Of a DNA stretch of 64,000 nt, positions 56,950 to 64,000 are shown piece by piece. The notes under the pieces are model-generated. The model saw only the letters and a program-made list of their open reading frames with translations. It was not told the origin of the DNA and did not search any database. This DNA is from Megaleporinus macrocephalus (taxonomy: Eukaryota > Chordata > Actinopteri > Characiformes > Anostomidae). Position numbers and translations under genes: made by a program. Within the stretch, counting starts at the first letter, position 1; every line of letters starts with the position of its first letter. The stretch is from positions 32,550,582 to 32,614,581 of the forward strand of contig CM038704.1 of the NCBI GenBank assembly GCA_021613375.1. Reading direction: 5' to 3'.

Positions 56950-57394
56950 CGCCCCTCATCTCAGAGCCCTTCCCGTGAGCAGTGACAAAATGAAGGCGAT
57001 CTGGGCTTGCTCCGAGGGAAACGCGCCGGGCACTCGACTAAAATACAGCGAACACTGCATCAGAAAGCCTTGGCACTGATCCGGTGTCCCGTCATACTTA
57101 TCCGGTATCGAGAGCGGGACCGGAGTTGGTGACAGGCTTGCTGAAGCAGGGGGAGCTGGCTGGGGGGGGGGGGGCGGCTGCAGCAGCCGGAGAGGCAGCG
57201 CGTGGTGACAGGGCTCCGATGGAGTGAATGAGCTCCTCCATATTACGGTTGAGCTGCTGCAGGTGTTGCTCGTGGGACCCCAGCATTCTGCCCTGAGCCA
57301 GCACAGCTGCCTGGAGGTCAGTAATACCTGAGGGATCGCGTGTAGGCAAAGAATTATGTGACGTGACGGACTCAGACAATGGGTCGGGATCCAT
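56950..57394 (-). pseudogene. Gypsy gag N-terminal part, frameshifted
   Basis: The start MDPDPLSESVTSHNSLPTRD at 57394 is followed by DLQAAVLAQGRMLGSHEQHL and a Pro/Ala-rich stretch, as in gypsy gag proteins of this type. At a run of 13 C on this strand (57162-57174) the frame changes, and the continuation DKYDGTPDQCQGFLMQCSLY and EQAQIAFILSLLTGRAL lies in the neighbouring frame. Around 56950 part of gag is missing before the segment that starts MFDHSGSG. The homopolymer slip could be a true mutation or an assembly error. Confidence 0.85.
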
Positions 57395-58028
57395 ACGCAG
57401 GTGATATTATTTATTACACCAGCAGGGGAAATGAATAGCGAGGTCAGAGGCAGGGCAGATGGGTCAAAACCAGAAAGGCAGTCAGTGTGTGCAGGCCAAA
57501 AAGTCCGATGGGGGCAAAGAAGAAAAGCAGTAGTCAAGGGGCAGAGCAGGGGTTCGTTACCAGCAGACAGCAGATCCAGGCAGACAAATCCAAGAAGGGG
57601 GCAAAAGACAAAAAGACGTAATCCACAAAAACCAGGCAGAGAATCATACACGGTGGGGTTGCAGAAACAAGAAACGCTTAGTGAGGTGTGAGGTGCCCAA
57701 AGCATTTATGAATTGAATAAAAGTATGTGGAATAAAAAACAACTATAGTATGACTTGAGAGTATAATGAGTATATATGACAATTAAGAGAGTCATGCAGC
57801 TATTATCTGGTGTGTTAGCATGCCTGTGAGCATTAGCTTGCATAAGCGTCATAGTTACAGGCACTAATATAGGTGTTATAGAGCTGTTAAACATTGGTCT
57901 ACCCTTTATTTTGAGTTATTTATGCTTCGAGTACAGTGTGTTGAACGAAGTGAGGCATTGCACAGGTTGTTTTAAAGACGTGTTAAAACCTCGAGCTTCC
58001 CGAGTCCACGATAGCGAGCCAGGAGAAA

Positions 58029-58047
58029 ACTACAGTTCCCAGCATGC
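58029..58047 (+). promoter_or_regulatory. ZNF143/Staf-like binding site
   Basis: ACTACAGTTCCCAGCATGC fits the known ACTACAATTCCCAGAATGC-type consensus at 17 of 19 positions. The site lies in a CpG-containing block. Such sites are normally close to RNA polymerase II promoters. Confidence 0.6.
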
Positions 58048-58613
58048 GAGTGACGTTGGCTGCGCAAGCGCCAGACCAACATAACCGAACGACACGCAGA
58101 TAAGAGGAGAAATGCACTGACCACCACACACACATAAGAAGTCTACCCGGGTAGTAAAAAACACTTTCAGACATTAAAAAGCCAGAACGAAAAAGAGGAA
58201 CATTGAGGAAAAAACATTACATACATACGAAACGCGAAGAATAAAAAAAAAGAATAACAGCGAATAAAAGACTCAAGTGTTAAAATGGACTTATATTCCT
58301 TCTTCTGATTGTTAAACGAGTGCTGTTTGGGTAAAAAATAGTTTTCATTCTTGCGTCAAGGTACTGTTAACTGTGGGAAACAAGAACTTTGTTCTATTTT
58401 TTCCTTGTATCTTGTTGCAAAGTACTGACTTGCTCTGTTGACTAGAAAAGCTCTATTTGCTATTTCTATTTTTTTTTCTTTTCCTCAAGCCAAGAGAGAG
58501 AGAGCTATTTCATTTGTATTTTTTCCCCATTTGTATATCGACTGAGACTGCTCTTTTCACTTTTCTTGCACATACATATCTATCTCACAAATTATTATTA
58601 TTTTTTACTAGTC

Positions 58614-58619
58614 AATAAA
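58614..58619 (+). terminator. Possible polyadenylation signal
   Basis: AATAAA after a T-rich stretch, on the same strand as the ZNF143-like site. It gains weight only if the block is a transcription unit or LTR. Confidence 0.3.
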
Positions 58620-58809
58620 TACATAGTTGTAACTCCAGAGCCTTGCATTCCGTCTTTTGCATTTCAGTCAAAGCCCTCCTTATCGAACCTAGCGTGATTT
58701 TGAAGCTGGTCCATATGAACTCACAGAAAAAACGTTGTGGTAGCTAAGGTCTAGTTCTAAGCATTACATGTCATTCTTATTTTGATCTGCAGTAGTAACA
58801 CTTACTGTG

Positions 58810-59131
58810 ATCCACGCTGTGCTGTGTGTCAGCATTGCCCTCTAGCGCCCACGGGGCGCAGCCACCACCTCACACCTGAGGACACTCAGTATACACCTGC
58901 CGCTCATCAGCGGGGGTGTATGTGATCCCCTCATGTACCGCAGTGACGGTGTGTTCTGTTTTGCTTTGTAATGCTTTGGATGTTAATAAAGCTTTGCACA
59001 TGGATCGTAACAACCCTGACGAGTCCAAGTCCTTACAGAATGTCACGCCGGTGGACGATCCAGCAAGCATCGTGGCAGTTCAGGGGGCGATCCAGGCGCT
59101 CTTCCTGCGCACTCTGACTGGAAGAGTGTAA
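58810..59131 (+). pseudogene. Second gypsy fragment: LTR/leader edge and gag start
   Basis: An ATG at 59000 opens a 43-codon frame reading MDRNNPDESKSLQNVTPVDD then PASIVAVQGAIQALF, like the first residues of fish gypsy gag proteins (compare MDPDPLSESV at 57394). It ends at TAA 59129. Just upstream is TTAATAAAGCTTTGCACA (58983-59000), which could be an LTR poly(A) region. The rest of the element is missing. It is a different lineage from the 53580-57700 remnant and on the opposite strand. Confidence 0.45.
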
Positions 59132-59411
59132 GGAGTAGAGCATGGCTTGGCTAGCCGCTGGCAAAAGGGCTGAGCCAACAGCCTCCGCTGCCGCCGCTGC
59201 CTAGAGAGCCAAGCCAAGGGCCTCCACCACCGCCGCTGTCGAGAGGGTTGTCACGGTTAGCGGCACGGCCTCCAAGAGCGGGAGCGGAAACAGAGAAAGT
59301 GGTGAAAGCAACGCCGAGGCCAGGCACCCGCTGCCGCTTCCCTGGACACTGCCTCTCACCTCACGCCTGTTGCTGCAGGCACAGTGCCCCCTGTCACAGC
59401 TCCCACTTTAA

Positions 59412-59510
59412 GACTTGGGACTTAACTCGAGACTTCCTTGTATTAACTTGGGACTTGACTCGAGACTCGCTTGTATTGACTTGGGATTTGACTCGGGACT
59501 TGATTGTCAA
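59412..59510. repeat. 33-bp tandem repeat, three units
   Basis: Units start at 59412, 59445 and 59478 with ACTTGGGACTTRACTCGAGA-type sequence. The 33-bp period keeps an 11-residue repeat (TWDLTRD...) open on the plus strand. Such ACTTGGGACTTGACTC arrays are common non-coding repeats in fishes. Confidence 0.85.
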
Positions 59511-60810
59511 GACTTGAGACTTACTTGTTATTTGCAACTTAGTGACTTGGTCCCATGTCTGCTGCTTTAATTCAGCTACATTAGAGGGTTTTTGAGCATA
59601 AACTGCTATTTAAGACCATTTAATGTCTTTTCTCATCAATTAAAAGGGATATAAGTAATTTTTAACCTCTCAGAGGTGGACTTTTGTTTTGCTGTAATGG
59701 GCATTCAATTGCGTACAGAGAGCTTGTATAATCTCAAGCTCTATAATGCCAAGTGCTGACTGCAGGGTTAGCCCCTCTGCACTACACCTTCCAGTATCTT
59801 TGTGATGAGTTGGAGTGGTGTTTGTGATCCAAACCTAATCATCCAACATCAGTACCTGACCTCACTAATGCTGTTGTGGCCGAATGTAATCAAATAATCA
59901 CAGCAATTTTCCAACATCTAGTGCAAAGTCTTCCCAGAAGAGTATAGGCTGTTACTGCAGCAAAGGGGGATAAATTCCCCCGTTTTAATAAATAGAACCA
60001 TTCTGTTATCTGTTTTTTTCAGTAGAATAATAAAAGAAAAGGAAATTATTATTAATATTATTATTAAATTATTATTATTTCAAAGTAGCATACTATGTCT
60101 TGTATACTGCACCAGTACATACTATATGCTGCATGCCTTAAGATAATGTTTAAACTTTGTTCCCTAGGATTAATGTGAGCTAATTAATTGCTCAGAACGA
60201 TTCCCAAATGTGGTCGGCCAGCTGAGACATGTATGGTGTCTGAAGTTTGCTTCTGTTGCACTGCAATGACGCTACAACACAAATAGCAGATAACAAATCA
60301 TGGAAGTTTAAACACAAATTAGTACTGGTTAATTTATTTAACTGAAACTGCTTCAAGTAAGAAAACCCAAATACACATGTTAATGTGGTTTCTAACCCTC
60401 TTTGGCACAGTGCTACCTTTAAAAATAGACAGAAGGGTGGACAAAATCTAAACTTTGAAATGGTTACTATTGTTTTCAGTTGTATTATTTTTCTCATTTT
60501 AAGAGCTGTAGTGCATAGCTAACGTTGTAAAACATGTCTTGGCTTATCGACTATATTAGTGCTAAGGAGTAAATTGTGGACATTTGATTTCTCAACAAGC
60601 TGTTTCTTTAACTATTCGTGTTTGAAAGAAATTCACAAATATAAAGCAAGAACTGGCACTTGTATCTTTGTGAGAGCAGACCGTTGCTGTTGTGGGGTTG
60701 TAGAGTGGCGAGGTAAGACGGAAGAGGAGGATGACTCAATGTCTATCTGTGATTACTGTTCTGTTAAATAAATAAACACAAACATGTTGGACGCTGCCTG
60801 AGGAATGATA

Positions 60811-60848
60811 TCCACACCCACACACACACCCACACACACACACACACA
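60811..60848. repeat. (CA)n microsatellite, interrupted
   Basis: CA units with CCCA interruptions. Confidence 0.9.
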
Positions 60849-62203
60849 GTAAGAGTGTGCCTGTGGTCTTGTCCCTCTGCAGAAACAGGGCATAAAACGA
60901 AGCTAAGGCCCTCTCAATATCTGCATCAGCCTCTCTGTAGAAAACCTCAAAAAAAGGACAGAAGGACAAGTAAAACTCCACAAAAATGGTCCTATATTTT
61001 GGTTGTGTAATACTGTAAAGCTGCTACAATGTCATTGTTTGTGATACCGTTATACACATATAAACTGTACCAGTGGAGTTTGGAACCACAACATGCTGTT
61101 AAGCATTCTGGGAATTAGAAAGACCTGTGCACACTCATGAATTTTTAATCAATTCCACTTATGTTTTTCGTGCAGCATCAGTTTTTTTTCTGTGCATTAG
61201 TATACACTCTGTAGCCAAATGTTTTCTTATGCCACCATAATACAAGTATTTTAACAACTTACCAGCTACCTGTAATACCATAGCAATGGCCTTGCAACAT
61301 CTTTTCATCAGCTTGGGGTATCATAGCAATGGCCTAGAAACACCATTTGGTAAAACCAGTCTGAAATCAAATCTGTGTTCTTTTAACCAGGTTAATTTAG
61401 GAGTCATAGACATCCAGACTGCATGTATTATTATTAACATTGTATATATTTGTAAAATTGAAAATTGTATTTACTTAAACTATGTCCAGTTAAGGAGTAG
61501 GGCAGAGAGTACAGCAGCAACCAGTCTTTGCAATGTAAAACAAAACATTAAAATAAAATATAACATTGATTTTTTTTTGTATTTAACCAGTTTGATCTCA
61601 TATTACTGTAGTGACATCATTTGTGAATGTTGACAGATATTAAGATGAATGTATTTTAATTAGTGATTATGCATAAGTCACAGAATTGACATCTAAATTG
61701 TGTAATTACTCTCTTCATTGCAGTGTAGCATGATTTCAAGCGTGTAAATAATGTACACTGGGAGCTAGCCAGGCTAAAGTACAGCTTTCACTGGAGGGTT
61801 AGATGTCAAGCAATGTTACAAAAAGAGATGTTCTCAGTACGTCCATGTTCTCAGTAAGTTTGGTAGATTTATGCAATTTTATTGTGCTATTTAAAAAAAA
61901 TGTATTTATTAGTTTTGTTTATTTGTTTGTTTCAGATATTTACAACAATTTGAAAATGTCAGCTGCCTTTTAGATTATGTGCAAATGTTATGATAAATGG
62001 TCAAATAGAAATGGTTTTAAACTACTTTAAAACAGGTGCATTCTTTGCAAACTCTGCAAAGCCTGTGGATAGCAAAGGCAAGACTTGGATCTGATCAATT
62101 TTATGTATTTTTCTCAGCTTCACAATGACTACTATCTTCTTTAGACAGCTATTACTTCTTTGAACAAACAATCTATCAAGGCACACCTGTGCAACAAAGT
62201 AAA

Positions 62204-62262
62204 TGTTTACTGTAAGCTGCTCTGGATAAGAAGGTATGTGAAATGCTGTAAATGTAAAGTCA
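62204..62262 (+). repeat. Conserved LINE/SINE 3' tail
   Basis: CTGTAAGCTGCTCTGGATAA followed by GAAATGCTGTAAATGTAAAG is close to the AAGTCGCTCTGGATAAGAGC tail shared by many fish SINEs and their partner LINEs. The upstream body of the element is not recognised. Confidence 0.6.
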
Positions 62263-62392
62263 CATGCTTTATTTTTTTGGTTACTTTAAAAATGGATTTC
62301 TGATATTTATCTTCATATCTCAAAACCATATGTCTTCAGTGTAATTTGGCATGTTGTTTCAATACGTTCGTAGGAGATCATCTCTCTCTCCT

Positions 62393-62398
<6 letters not shown>

Positions 62399-62430
<32 letters not shown>

Positions 62431-62432
62431 AT
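62399..62432. repeat. (AC)n microsatellite
   Basis: About 13 AC units followed by TACACATGCCTACACAC variants. Confidence 0.93.
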
Positions 62433-64000
62433 GCCTACACACAATAAAGAAAGTCAAAATGCTTTGTGGTTTACAAAGCTTAGGTCCATTAAACACGTTG
62501 TTACTCACAATAGTTAATTTGCTTTCTGCTCAGTTCCATTTCACTTTGAATGCAAAAATGGAATTGTCAGCAGAAAAGTGGTCAGTTTAAAAATAACACA
62601 AAATGAACAACAAAGTTTGGATCAAAAACACAAACATTTGCATTTTTCAGTTGTCGTAGTTTTGCCAGTGTTGGAAATGAATGCCTGTGTTTTGAATGCC
62701 AGCGTTGCCTGCTAATAGATCTGACACTTTTCAACACTTTTTGCTTTTTTCTGACAACAGAGATAGATATTTCACTCTTTTCTTGTCATTCCTTTCCCGA
62801 TAGATCCATTTCCTCGGATGTAAAACATGGCGGCCATATCAGCCTGTTCATCTCTGGATTTGGAGATGAGTCGTAACCTGCGTGTGAAATCTGGGCTTGA
62901 GAGGCAAATCCAAACGACTGAGTGGTGCTGTGATAAAAGTGGAAAGCAGATGCAGAGAGATGGAGCGAGGGCGGAGGGGATTTAGCCTTTATCAGAAAAG
63001 CCGCATAATGAAAACCCAAACAAACTCATTAAGTGGAGAAGTGGTGGCCCCAAGCGGCTTCATTTGAAGTGAGCTTTTGGTCTGGACATCTAAAGATGTG
63101 CCAGAAATTCAAATATGTCTCTTTTTGCCTTACTTTTCTTATAATATAAGAAAAGTATAAAGTATATATAATATGTCACCTGTATCATTACAGGACAAGA
63201 TTTGACCAAAAAAAGTTAAACCATATTGCCTTTATTGGTCGAAGAAGTGCTTAAGAATTTCCAATATGTCAAGCTGGAGCAGGTGTTGTAGTACTAGATT
63301 CAACAGAAAAGTAGATGTCCAGGAACTAATGCAGTTGTTCAGGCAGGACATGGTACAGTAAATACAAAAAACTGTACATTGTAATGAGATGCATGTAAGT
63401 TAAAGTTATTGGCATTTCCAGGATTTATTTACAAGCAATATTTTAATGTTTATTTACAATAAGAAGTGATTGCTAACTGTTAAACTGTATGAATGTATCA
63501 TGTGATGCCGAATTGCCTACCTAACTACCAAATATTCATAAAATATGACAGCATATGATATTTGAAATACTAAAACTGGATATTTGAAATACTGAGACTC
63601 AATTTACATTCAACAGTATCGTATCAGTAATGGACAGATTTGATCACAAATCTGATTTTAAAAAACTACCATGGAAAAACTTCTGTTCATCTTCACTCCA
63701 GCAAATGTTAATAAAGACACAGTAATTGAAAGAAAGAAGGACAGTGTTGTATTGGTATCTGTATTGGCAAATACTCAAGTTTGCTGAAAGAATTTAATAA
63801 ATCTAGGTGATGGCAGGACTGCACAAAATTAAGAACCAACCCTTTGCTCTTCTAACAGCCTTCTTTTACAGGATTTACAGACAGCTATGACTTGTTTGAA
63901 CAAACAATCTAACAAGGCACACCTGACTTGCACACTTGACTTACAGACCTAACTTGCATGTCTTTGGACTGTGAGAGGAAACCAGAGCATCTGAAGGAAA

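Larger units (their letters stand above)
53580..57700 (-). mobile_element. Ty3/gypsy chromovirus remnant without LTRs
   Basis: The minus strand carries, in order, gag, protease, reverse transcriptase, RNase H, integrase and the start of a chromodomain region ([17 protein letters not shown] near 53590-53640), as in fish chromodomain gypsy elements. Neither LTR is seen. The 3' side ends abruptly at about 53580 beside a tandem repeat, and the 5' side fades at about 57700 in what looks like leader sequence. Several frame breaks and at least two internal deletions show it is inactive. Codon content is more GC-rich than the surrounding DNA. Confidence 0.9.
57701..58809. other. Promoter- or LTR-like DNA of unknown origin
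   Basis: 57990-58100 is CpG-richer and holds a ZNF143-like site; an AATAAA lies at 58614 after T-rich sequence. The layout (promoter-like part, then about 550 bp, then poly(A) signal) resembles an LTR, and words TGTGTTGAAC (57938) and GCATTACA (58762-58769) could be its borders, but I find no matching target duplication. A host first exon is the alternative. Confidence 0.35.
59511..64000. other. Mostly unassigned DNA with small repeats
   Basis: No exon is seen. It holds two (AC)n arrays and a LINE/SINE tail, listed separately. Two blocks, 62146-62192 and 63879-63923, share TTTGAACAAACAATCT and AAGGCACACCTG in the same orientation. The words ATAGCAATGGCCT recur at 61279 and 61323. The block 62800-63060 has balanced composition and an ACATGGCGGCCAT word that fits YY1 binding, so it could be conserved non-coding sequence. 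Confidence 0.4.

Noticed and set aside
57401..57705. Long minus-strand frame extension upstream of gag (57705-57395) as an extra N-terminal domain
   Set aside because: The gag protein start with family-like residues is at 57394 in another frame. The upstream extension reads leader-like DNA and has no recognised domain.

Overview
The window is a gene-poor, repeat-rich stretch of a fish nuclear genome. The organism call rests on the element families: L2-type and Rex1/Babar-type LINEs, several Tc1-like transposases, hAT-type MITEs, Ty3/gypsy chromovirus remains, and short (AC)n, (TA)n and (TTA)n arrays. The L2 3' tail in this form is, from memory, common in ostariophysan fishes (catfish, characins, carps), but I cannot name a species. 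I found no tRNA, rRNA, CRISPR array or bacterial feature, and no convincing host single-copy gene. Every coding-like stretch I can identify belongs to a mobile element.

Layout. 1-5300: AT-rich sequence with a Tc1 relic. 5305-7712: 5'-truncated L2 LINE (minus). 10312-13670: Rex1-type LINE with one uninterrupted 991-codon endonuclease plus reverse transcriptase ORF (minus), the only intact large ORF. 14604-20295: Tc1 and MITE relics, including an old repeat broken by two hAT-type insertions. 21316-21895: 84-bp minisatellite. 22260-24176: a 1.9-kb solo LTR inside an (AT)n tract. 27209-27550: a gypsy solo LTR with 5-bp target duplication. 35012-38800: a minus-strand L2 broken by three later insertions (an L2 3' end, a solo LTR, a Rex1 3' end), each with a short target duplication. 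41129-42465: truncated hAT MITE, Tc1 relic and MITE relic. 53580-57700: decayed chromovirus (minus). 57700-64000: LTR/promoter-like sequence, a gag fragment, small repeats and unassigned DNA.

The most interesting part is 45124-53343. A plus-strand, multi-exon IS3-like DDE integrase relic and a minus-strand, multi-exon HECT-type ubiquitin-ligase relic converge tail to tail. They lie between two stretches that are inverted copies of each other: a 17-bp exact match plus an adjacent similar block, in the same order at both ends. I read this as a dead, about 8.2-kb cut-and-paste transposon of the IS3EU kind carrying a HECT passenger gene. A hAT MITE later landed inside its integrase exon.

The genes do not form a pathway. 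They are layers of transposition, and nested insertions with target duplications give a relative order of events.
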